From NCBI GenBank assembly GCA_003313425.1, contig NHZP01000012.1:992001-1056000 (forward strand): DNA of 64,000 bases, read 5' to 3'. Shown one piece after another: positions 56,011 through 64,000 of this stretch. Source of the stretch: Pseudopyrenochaeta lycopersici. Taxonomy: Eukaryota; Ascomycota; Dothideomycetes; Pleosporales; Pseudopyrenochaetaceae. The position numbers and the translations under genes are program-made. Within the stretch, counting starts at the first letter, position 1. Each line of letters opens with the position of its first letter. The notes beneath the pieces were generated by a model that was not told the origin of the DNA, searched no databases, and saw only the letters and a program-made list of their open reading frames with translations.

Positions 56011-59000
56011 ATGCGTTTTCTGAGGCGGCAAGTGACCAACGACTTCGAGTTAGTCTCCTTCGATGACGACCATCCTCCGTACGCCATCCTATCGCACACA
56101 TGGACCAACGGCCAAGAAGTCACGTACAATGAGTTAATGGCCGGTACAGGCAAGGACAAGACGGGGTACAACAAAATCCGCTTTTGTGGCGATCGAGCAG
56201 CGGCAGATGATCTCCAGTACTTCTGGGTTGATACCTGCTGCGTAGACAAGTCTACTAGCGAAGAACTTAGCATAGCTATCAATAGTATGTTCCGCTGGTA
56301 CCAGCGTGCATCTAAGTGCTATGTATACCTATCAGATGTATCTGTGCCAGCTGAAATCACTGACGCTATGAACTCCAAGATAAAGTGGAAAAAAGCCTTT
56401 CAACAAAGCCGATGGTTCACACGAGGCTGGACACTGCAAGAGCTTCTAGCGCCAGATACTGTTGAGTTCTTCTCTGCAGAGGGCAAGCTGTTAGGTAGCA
56501 AGATATCATTAGAACAAGAGATATATCAGACTACTGGGATCCCTGTCGCCGTGCTGAGAGGACAAAGTCTCAATGAGTTCAGTATCGAAGAGCGAATGAG
56601 CTGGGCGGCTGCACGCACAACAACGCGGAAGGAGGACAAAGTATATAGTTTGCTCGGAGTCTTCGGGGTATTCTTATCGCCCATATATGGAGAAGGAGAA
56701 GCTTACGCAACTCTACGGCTAAAAGAGGAGATTGAAAAGCGACAGGAACGGCGGGGCATTGGTGGAACGCAAAACCCATCCAGTATGTTCGATACCTCAC
56801 TCAGATTACACTTATTTACATCTAGGTGGGATATAGCTAACGATTCTTCAGCCTCTACGATAAAGGCTTCTTCAAATAAGACTTTGCGTTCCAGGTATGA
56901 AGGCCGGCTCCTACAGTATACAAGCGTTGGGATTCGTCTTATAAAGCGCTTACCAGGAGGCGACTTTGAGTTGGTGTCTTTCAACGATGATCACCCCCCG
57001 CCATACGCTGTTTTCTCACATACCTGGAACGTGGGTGAAGAAGTAACATACCATGAATTGATAACTGGTGCAGGCAAGGACAAGGCAGGTTATGGCAAGA
57101 TCCTCTTTTGTAGTAACCGAGCAGCACAGGATAGCCTTCAGTACTTCTGGCTTGATACTTGCTGCATTAATAAGTCTACTAGCGACGAGCTTAGCACAGC
57201 TATCAACTCTATATTCGGTTGGTTTCGGCGTGCGTCGAAGTGCTATGTTTACCTATCAGATGTCCATGTACCAGGAGAGGTTACTGATGCTGAGGCATTT
57301 CAGATGACGTGGGAGGAAGCCTTTCGAAGAAGTCGATGGTTCACGCGAGGCTGGACATTGCAGGAGCTTCTTGCGCCGGGAAGCGTTGAATTCTTCTCTG
57401 GAGAAGGAAAGCGACTGGGAAGTAAAATATCGCTAGAACAAGAAATTCATGAGATCACCAAGGTCCCAATTGAAGCGTTTCGAAGACAATCCCTTTCTAA
57501 ATTCAGCTTCGAAGAACGTGTAAGCTGGGTTGCTACGCGTTCAACGCGTTTCAAAGAGGACAAGGCATACTGCTTACTAGGGATTCTTGGGATTTTTATG
57601 CCACTCATCTACGGAGAGGGAGAGGAGAACGCATTCAGGAGGCTTAAAGATGAGTACGAGAGAAGAAGCGTCACTGCCTTGTACACTTCGCCACGGATTG
57701 AACAAAACTTTTGTTCTCTGGGGGATTTCGGCTTTCGTATATTGGTTCTTGACCCGGCCAAAATGAGCAGTGAGATTACAGGTACCATTCACGAATATGA
57801 TCTTCGGCAACCTCCAGGGTATAGTGCCTTGAGCTATGTCTGGGGTGATGAACCAGAGATCCATCCAATCGATATAGCAGGCAACAAAGTCCTCATACGA
57901 CCAAACCTCCTACATGCTCTTCAACGAATAAGGAGTGCTCATCACGCTGTCTTTATTTGGATAGACTCTCTGTGCATCAACCAATCGGACGAGCTGGAAA
58001 GAAATACGCAGGTCAGACGCATGGCAGATATCTACCGCAACGCTGTGACGGTATGGGTATGGCTAGGAGAAGAGGATAAAGCAAGCAAGATCGCTATGGA
58101 GTTCATCCCCCAACTTATCCAGCCAAGTTTCCACTGGCAAGATGTCTGGTGGGAGAATATTAGTTTCAGGGCATTTGACAGAGTTCTAGCAAGGCCCTGG
58201 TTCCGACGACGTTGGATCATCCAAGAAGCAGCGTTCTCGGTCAGCACGGTTGTTGTCTGCGGAGATCGCAAAATCGATATGCACAGGTTTTCTCGCGCTG
58301 TACTACTAGTACGAAGAAAACTTACTATTATATCGCGTTCTTTGGGAAACATGAACGGAAAGTCGCGCGAGATCCCTCTAGCAAACTTTCGGGACTCGCC
58401 CGCAACCCGCCTTCTTGATATACTCAGAGATGTCTTCGATCGATCCGATAAAGCAATTCAATCCCGACGTTTGTCTCTGGAAACACTTGTCCAGTTAGCC
58501 ACCTTCTGTGAGACCACCGATCAGCGTGACACAATCTTTGCTCTTTTAAATCTTGCAGAGAATGGGGATCCATCCTTGAAGCCACGGCGGAGCGAGGTCA
58601 TGGTCGCAGACTACACAAAGAGTCTCCTAGATGTCTTTGCCAACTTTGTACTGCATTGCTGTCAATCGGGGTCATTGGATATTATATGTCGTCCTTGGGC
58701 ACCGATCTCAATATCTATGATGCCTCCCATTGGTCGTGTTGACCCTACGCTGCAGTCACACGTTCCGTCGTGGATATCATCAAGAGAACGTCTCCCGTTT
58801 GGCACCACCTCTTCACTCACAACCGACCGCTTGAATGCAGACTTACTGGTCGGCCGCATAGGACAACGAGCATATAATGCGCATCATTGTACAAAGCCTC
58901 AAGTACGTCTCGGGAGAGACAAGACAGCTAAAACATGCACTGGATCACTATATTGCAAAGGCATCATTCTTGGCGAAATTATTCAAAGGTCCTCTAGGAT

Positions 59001-59589
59001 GGTAGATGGTGTGTTTACGAAAGAGTGTCTTAACATTCTCAGGATGGAATCCATTCACAAAGCATTGGCTCCTACTGATTTAACAGATGCCATCTGGAGA
59101 ACTCTCTGTGCAAACCGTAATGGCCAAGGCGGGCCTGCGCCCTCACATTTCAGTTCAGCAATGACTCAATTGCTGCAGCTTAGTTGCGAAGCGTTAAGCA
59201 CACACCATGACTCTGAACTAGTAGAAGTCGTCACGACCGTCGATCCTGACGACTTGTTGGAGATGGACTTGCCGAAAGATGTTGAAGACTTTCTACAGGC
59301 TGTCCGAGCAATTACGTGGAATCGCCGCACGTTCGTGGCAAAGAAGCCAAGTAACAATGGAGGAAAAATGGTTGGTATCATGCCCCGACATGCCAAAGTG
59401 AAGGATAGATTGTGCATACTTTATGGCTGTAGCGTTCCAGTCGTCCTTCGAGCGCATTCCTTTGGCGACAATTATTGTTGGGAATTGATCGGCGAAGCAT
59501 ATGTCAATGGCTTTATGGGTGGAGAGGGTGTTTCTTCCTTGTCTTTGCCAATGTTGGAAGCAGCAGAGGTTGAATTCGAGATTCGCTAA
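56011..59589 (+). CDS. Triple-HET-domain protein (two HET-E-type domains fused to a complete het-6-type protein)
   Basis: One open frame codes for 1,192 residues. HET domain 1 (about residues 24-150) has YAILSHTW, FWVDTCCVDK and GWTLQELLAP. Domain 2 (about 332-455) has YAVFSHTW, FWLDTCCINK and GWTLQELLAP, and closely parallels domain 1. Domain 3 (about 604-740) is of the other HET class (YSALSYVWGDE, IWIDSLCINQ, RRRWIIQEAAF). It is followed by the usual het-6-type C-terminal half ending PRHAKVKDRLCILYGCSVPVVLR and WELIGEAYVNGFMGGE. HET domains cause cell death in vegetative incompatibility. No NACHT, WD40 or ankyrin part is present. A stopless 69-bp segment (56783-56851) has intron-like ends and may or may not be spliced. 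The product is unusual and looks like a gene-fusion outcome. Confidence 0.88.
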   Translation: MRFLRRQVTNDFELVSFDDDHPPYAILSHTWTNGQEVTYNELMAGTGKDKTGYNKIRFCGDRAAADDLQYFWVDTCCVDKSTSEELSIAINSMFRWYQRASKCYVYLSDVSVPAEITDAMNSKIKWKKAFQQSRWFTRGWTLQELLAPDTVEFFSAEGKLLGSKISLEQEIYQTTGIPVAVLRGQSLNEFSIEERMSWAAARTTTRKEDKVYSLLGVFGVFLSPIYGEGEAYATLRLKEEIEKRQERRGIGGTQNPSSMFDTSLRLHLFTSRWDIANDSSASTIKASSNKTLRSRYEGRLLQYTSVGIRLIKRLPGGDFELVSFNDDHPPPYAVFSHTWNVGEEVTYHELITGAGKDKAGYGKILFCSNRAAQDSLQYFWLDTCCINKSTSDELSTAINSIFGWFRRASKCYVYLSDVHVPGEVTDAEAFQMTWEEAFRRSRWFTRGWTLQELLAPGSVEFFSGEGKRLGSKISLEQEIHEITKVPIEAFRRQSLSKFSFEERVSWVATRSTRFKEDKAYCLLGILGIFMPLIYGEGEENAFRRLKDEYERRSVTALYTSPRIEQNFCSLGDFGFRILVLDPAKMSSEITGTIHEYDLRQPPGYSALSYVWGDEPEIHPIDIAGNKVLIRPNLLHALQRIRSAHHAVFIWIDSLCINQSDELERNTQVRRMADIYRNAVTVWVWLGEEDKASKIAMEFIPQLIQPSFHWQDVWWENISFRAFDRVLARPWFRRRWIIQEAAFSVSTVVVCGDRKIDMHRFSRAVLLVRRKLTIISRSLGNMNGKSREIPLANFRDSPATRLLDILRDVFDRSDKAIQSRRLSLETLVQLATFCETTDQRDTIFALLNLAENGDPSLKPRRSEVMVADYTKSLLDVFANFVLHCCQSGSLDIICRPWAPISISMMPPIGRVDPTLQSHVPSWISSRERLPFGTTSSLTTDRLNADLLVGRIGQRAYNAHHCTKPQVRLGRDKTAKTCTGSLYCKGIILGEIIQRSSRMVDGVFTKECLNILRMESIHKALAPTDLTDAIWRTLCANRNGQGGPAPSHFSSAMTQLLQLSCEALSTHHDSELVEVVTTVDPDDLLEMDLPKDVEDFLQAVRAITWNRRTFVAKKPSNNGGKMVGIMPRHAKVKDRLCILYGCSVPVVLRAHSFGDNYCWELIGEAYVNGFMGGEGVSSLSLPMLEAAEVEFEIR
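56783..56851 (+). other. In-frame, stop-free intron-like segment between HET domains 1 and 2
   Basis: The segment starts GTATGTTC, has GCTAACG near the end and closes with TTCTTCAG, a complete set of fungal intron signals. Its length is 69 bp (23 codons) and it has no stop in frame. Splicing would remove 23 residues and keep the reading frame. Either reading gives a full-length fusion protein. Confidence 0.55.
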
Positions 59590-60194
59590 GTAAGCTCTGA
59601 CATTTTTTCTGCCAAATTAGGTCACTGCAGTCGCTACTTTCTATACTCCAACACCAGGCGCTCAGGGAATTAATAAGTATAGTGGAAATGTCCCTGAATC
59701 ATGCACTCAATGTGTCAGACACAACGATCAAGATGCGTCTACAAAGTCTTATACCTCCTAAAATGTCTCTGCTCCTACAATCAGGCCACCAACGCCCTGG
59801 TCTCATGGTGATAGGCATGTCGCCCATTTATCCTAACACTCTTTAAGTGCAAAAAAAAAACATATACACGCATCAGATAATGCTCTCTGCCAATGCTTGA
59901 TATGCACAGCTGCTCAGGGTGCCTACACACCAGGGGAGAACGTGCACGCTCGCTAACGCAATCGGCTTCTGGCAAATTCTCAGGCGAAACACGTAAATTG
60001 CAGGAATCTTTTCTTTGTTAGAAATAGATTGGTACTAGACAAAAGTTTTCCAATCAAAAGCCTTGTCAGACAAAAGCGCACACACGATGCACCACACGTC
60101 GCTGCACAAACGTTCCCATCATCACAAAGGATGAGAGCCTGCTACGCTACACCATAATTCTCTTGAGCAGCCTATAAACTGAGTCTGTGTCCAG
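59590..60194. other. Intergenic between the triple-HET gene and the NACHT-ankyrin relic
   Basis: This 605-bp convergent 3' region includes an A-run at about 59853-59861. No gene seen. Confidence 0.4.
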
Positions 60195-61979
60195 TCACAA
60201 TTTCATACACCCTTTAAGCAATTTCTGTTCTGCCTTGCTCGTTCTCTTAGCTGCCTGGTGTAGTGCAGTGCACCCCAGGTGATCCTTGGCCTTAAGGTCT
60301 GCTCCGCTGTTTACTAGCGGCCCCACTACCGCCTCTCTCCCTGCCCTAACCGCTACGTGTAACGCTTTTTTCCCATCTCTGTCTTTGCGATCTATTCGTT
60401 TCAAGAAACTTGGCCTCCAACTGTCCCAATAAACTGCCGTCTGTACCAATGACTCAAATCCCAGGCGACATAGCATATGTAAAAATGGAAATTCTGCAGG
60501 TAAGGACAGAAAGTCCTGCTGTCTATATAGTGCCCACCACTGTCTTCGCACAATATGTTTACCGAGAAAGTTTTTCTCAACATCTAGCGCTGAGCAGCAT
60601 CTTGCATGCTCAGGCCAGTAACGCACTGCATAACTAAGCAGCGTAGATTCCTGCAGGGAGTCAATAAGAGTGCAGGGTCCGTATTTGAAGCCACTTCTGA
60701 CGACACAGTTAAGACAATTCTGTATTAGCTCTAAGTGAGCTCGCTCTAAGTCAACACGGAACGCTTCTGGTAGTAGGACTTTATTGGGGTCTTTCTGCAA
60801 GAGGTAGTGTCGGGCTGACTGATGAATGAGAATCATTTCTTTTACCTATATTTGCAGAAATGGACCACACTCTTTGATGGCGTCGCGAGTTGCTTGTTCT
60901 AGACTGACTAACGAATGAGTAGACTGAAGACCCACTGCTGCCGCCAGCTCTAGCAGCTTTAGACGGCGCAGTGCTAATACAACCCAGTGCAAGATTGCTG
61001 AACTGTGCTCCATGTGCTCAGTTGGGCTTTGAAGCAGCATGCAGTCGTTTATTGCAGGCAGACCACTTGGAAGGTCCTCCGAGGCCTTCGGGATCGCAGT
61101 GCATGTTTGCTTCTGTAACGATTCGTGCACTGCGAACCCTGCCCATAAAAACGTCCCTTCGGCATGTTCTATGAGATTCGTGTACACAGCAGTTCTAAAA
61201 TTATCGTCAAACCCTTCGATCATTGAGAGCTCCCCCACTTGAGCCGCAACAAATCAATCAATGCCACGAGCTGCCTTTTCATCATTGTCGGTGTTTGGTT
61301 TTGCTCTTGTGCACCCCTGCAGGCTGGAGGTCTCGGCTAACGATGAATAGCCAGTATGTCGCAACAGCCGATAGCGATGAATTTGCAGGAGAAAACAGAC
61401 TGATAATTCTCGGCACGAGCGTCTCCAGCGGTCCCTCTTCGCATTCATCAAGCCCGTCAAGCACACAAGACATCATGCCAAGCTCAGCGTCCGCGACTAG
61501 CTTTCTAAAGATGATCCATAAAGCCTCTAGAGATGCCAGCGTCTGCTGTATCAATTTAGTCGTCTCAATTACGGCGGCGTGTATTTATTCAACCGTAGAC
61601 GCTGGATAACAATCTGGCGCATAAGGCTGCGGAGCATGGCTACGGCTGTAATGCAGTTCTCGTCTTGGTGGCTGCAGAAGAAGAAGGCTAGATTTGTATC
61701 TTCTGTGCGGGCTATATGCCTCTCGAGTTCCTCTGTCAGAAAGATGGACAGCATCTTCTTGCCCTTGCCCGGGCCACCTGAGATCCACAGAAGACACGTG
61801 TCGGTATTTCCAGCCAGCCAGTCGCGGGATGTCTCGTTTTGCGTGATCCACTCGCGGGTTCCTGGGACTCTCTTCCCTTTTGCGCTGATCAGGCTCTGAC
61901 GGTCAACATAGGGATCAGTGAGGAGGAGCGCGTCCCGGCAAGCGCTGGTTGCTTGTTCAAGTGCTTCTATCAATGCCAA
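60195..61979 (-). pseudogene. NACHT-ankyrin NLR-type receptor, inactivated
   Basis: Blocks appear in receptor order on the minus strand. A pre-NACHT segment (DRQSLISAKGKRVPGTREWI) is followed by a Walker A region reading GGPGKGKKM, where Lys replaces the usual Thr. Then come Walker B (CVLDGLDECEEG), a SRDLQ sensor-like block, a winged-helix region (GTFLWAGFAVHE, DLPSGLPAI, ELAAAVGLQS, LVHQSAREYLL-like LIHQSARHYLL) and ankyrin repeats (GKKALHVAVRAGREAVV, LGCTALHQAAKR). Lesions: a stop and shift near 61569-61555, a one-base shift near 61300, an in-frame TGA near 61255 (GID-stop-FVAAQVGEL) and an in-frame TAG at 60848-60846. The ankyrin array is short. No N-terminal effector domain was identified upstream. 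This is clearly non-functional as it stands. Confidence 0.75.
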
Positions 61980-64000
61980 TATCAGCTATCGCATTAGAGA
62001 GGTTGCAATAGGACGAATAGAAATGAACAGACAAACTTGGCGACTCCTCAGTGCTGCCAAACTGGCAGTTTTCGAAGGTACATACATAGGCTCGAGAGCC
62101 CTGTTGTATGGATACCTGGCTGATGCTCTGCTGGTGGGGCCACAGGCCTCCGGACATCTCTCCCAAGGCACGCCGGTGGGCCGTACACAACTTGCGCAGT
62201 GTGTACGCTATCTGGCGCTATTGTGGTGGATTGTGCCGTCACGCAGTTCTTAATTTTGTAAGTCGTGATGATGGAGTGCGCGTTGGCCTGCGGCAGCCGC
62301 CTTGCGAGGCTGCATTTCGCTTCAGGGCGTGTGGCTAAGTTGCAACGTTCAGCGCATCCATCGATAGGCTGGGCACAAGGCTGGGCGCAAGGCTGAACAA
62401 CTCTATTTATGGGGCTCAGTTCAAGGTTTCGCTCAAATTAGTACCGCTCCATAGTTGGACAACGTGTGGTTCGAACGAGTAACTAATATCACATACAAGC
62501 GTCTCCAGACCCCTTGCCTCCTCACCGTAGTGGTCTTTTGAGAACCTTACCGATGTTATGTCGGGTACCATGCTACATTGTCGGAAAGCGCAAGGTGTTG
62601 TGAAGATGATTTCCAGTCCGAAGAACCTCCCTCCCTCGCCGAAGATTATCGTGGAGTCAGTATCCTCTCGGGCGTCACTGATGATAGGACATGCACACCC
62701 AGCACGCATAGCATATAATCTTATCATGGCTCTCAATGTCGCAGTATTGCAGCAAGAGTTGGTAAGAGATCGCTGACTCCGCTGAAACTCAGCTTTTACT
62801 AGCTGCCAAGTCATTGGGGACATTGGCAGCTACCTCAACGGATTCTTTCAGAGAGCCACTCTCGCGGTAGATAGATCCTTGGATCAGTCGAGCACTTACT
62901 GTTTCACTTTGATTATTACAGACATGATACTCAGCAAAACTCCCAAGTACATCGATCTGACTGGGGCTGCCTGGACCCTAGAGACGATGTTTTGGTGCTA
63001 CCAAAGCGCCTTTCCATGGCGCCGGACGAGAAGCTGCTGGAGCAGCCGCCGGAGCAGCCACCGGTGAAGCTGAGCATACACCAGAATGAAATGACAATTC
63101 TCCTTTTAAGCCGATAGTGCAAGCACGTGTAATGTGCATTTCACATGTGGAGTAAGATGTTGTTGAAGAAAGGGATTGCCATATCGGACGCGGAACGAAA
63201 GCCAAGCCCTTCAACGTGAGACACTTGAGCGCGTCCAGCCCTTTCCTTTGAGTTACTATTTCCTGATGGAGCAGCTCTGCCAAGGCTTGCCTTCTTTCTA
63301 GCGTGTTCTCGGACGATCATTATCGGTGGCGGGCAGAGTTCCAGACGCATTAATGCCATGCTGATCTAGCGCTTGTTTGTTGTTTTGCCGCCGTTACATC
63401 GCCGCTGTGGCCGCAGCTATGGTGCTCAATGAGATAACCATCTGATAGCACACTGGCTGTGACAAGGCTCTTGGTGGTGGGGTCAGATCGGCAATGCTCG
63501 GACGGATGGCTATGTGCGAGGCGAGAATGGCCGCGGAGCATCTAAACCGGCCTGGTCTATAGTAGATCTGTTGGTGTAGCACTTTTCACTTGAGTCTGGA
63601 GCGATGTCTGCTTACATCCCACACGACCCATCAAGTGCATGGCGTCCTGCGCCATTGCTGCTTGATGTCTCGGGTAGTCAATCAGACTCCGAACGTGTTG
63701 GAGGCGGAGAAACAACCGAGAAACACGGCCCGAAAGGGTGAGACGTGCCCGAACGCATACCCATCACGCCTCGTATTCCCCTATTCAAAGGGGTAACCAA
63801 CGTTGATGAAGCCATATGATCCTCATCTACCACTGCGACGGTTGCTGATTGATATCAAAGATGGGGCTCGATCTCTGCGCCTCTGGATTGACTTTGTTCC
63901 GCAGATCTAAATTAATGCAAGGGCTCTGCCGACGCTGGGGTACACTCCTTACATAACTTAAACATAGGCTTTGTTCGCCTAGAAGAAGACTTTTGCTGTG
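61980..64000. other. Right-edge stretch without a supported gene
   Basis: A minus-strand ATG frame at 62823-62416 (135 residues; DSTIIFGEGGRFFGLEIIF) is protein-like but unassigned. It could be a remnant of the effector part of the NACHT-ankyrin gene. On the plus strand, an ATG at 63603 opens 46 codons (MSAYIPHDPSSAWRPAPLLL) up to a GTGAGA donor-like site. A coding-like block reading PYDPHLPLRRLLIDIKDGAR lies at about 63810-63909, ending in TAA. These may be pieces of a gene or relic running off the window. None is firm enough to call. Confidence 0.3.

Overview
The window reads as nuclear DNA of a filamentous ascomycete (Pezizomycotina). Genes are split by short introns (about 44-111 bp) with GTATGT/GTAAGT-like donors, CTAAC/CTGAC-type branch points and CAG/TAG acceptors. 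Two Zn2Cys6 regulators, RTA1 proteins, HET domains, NACHT-WD40 receptors and a Fot1/pogo transposon carrying repeat-induced point mutation (RIP)-type damage all point the same way. A Dothideomycete is plausible, but the sequence does not prove it. No rRNA, tRNA or CRISPR was recognised.

Layout. 0.3-5 kb: two divergent RTA1-family membrane proteins and a UPC2-like Zn2Cys6 regulator, a possible lipid/sterol-stress module. 5.8-10.2 kb: a broken HET-NACHT-WD40 (HNWD) gene on the minus strand. 11.9-19 kb: poorly conserved hypothetical genes and a secreted, probably GPI-anchored protein. 19.7-21.6 kb: a complete Fot1-like element with TA target duplication, killed by C-to-T/G-to-A changes. 22.4-23.8 kb: a secreted protein with two chitin-binding hevein modules and PAN/apple-like domains. 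26.5-33 kb: a short-chain dehydrogenase, a Zn2Cys6 regulator and a five-exon Baeyer-Villiger-type monooxygenase, possibly a small metabolic cluster. 34-38 kb: an intact HNWD receptor with eight near-identical 42-residue WD40 repeats. 39-49 kb: small secreted and membrane proteins, a large ankyrin protein with one frameshift, and a second member of the secreted family seen at 15.6 kb. 51.8-54.3 kb: a coiled-coil protein and a degenerate coiled-coil relic. 56-59.6 kb: an uninterrupted reading frame with three HET domains. 60-62 kb: a NACHT-ankyrin receptor relic.

The dominant theme is allorecognition and innate-immunity-like genes: five HET domains at three loci, three NACHT receptors (one intact, two broken), and an ankyrin protein. 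They sit among lineage-specific secreted proteins, long gene-poor stretches and a RIP-type damaged transposon. This is the profile of a fast-evolving accessory compartment. The most unusual object is the triple-HET fusion gene. It looks like a tandem duplication of a HET-E-type domain joined by read-through to a complete het-6-type HET protein.
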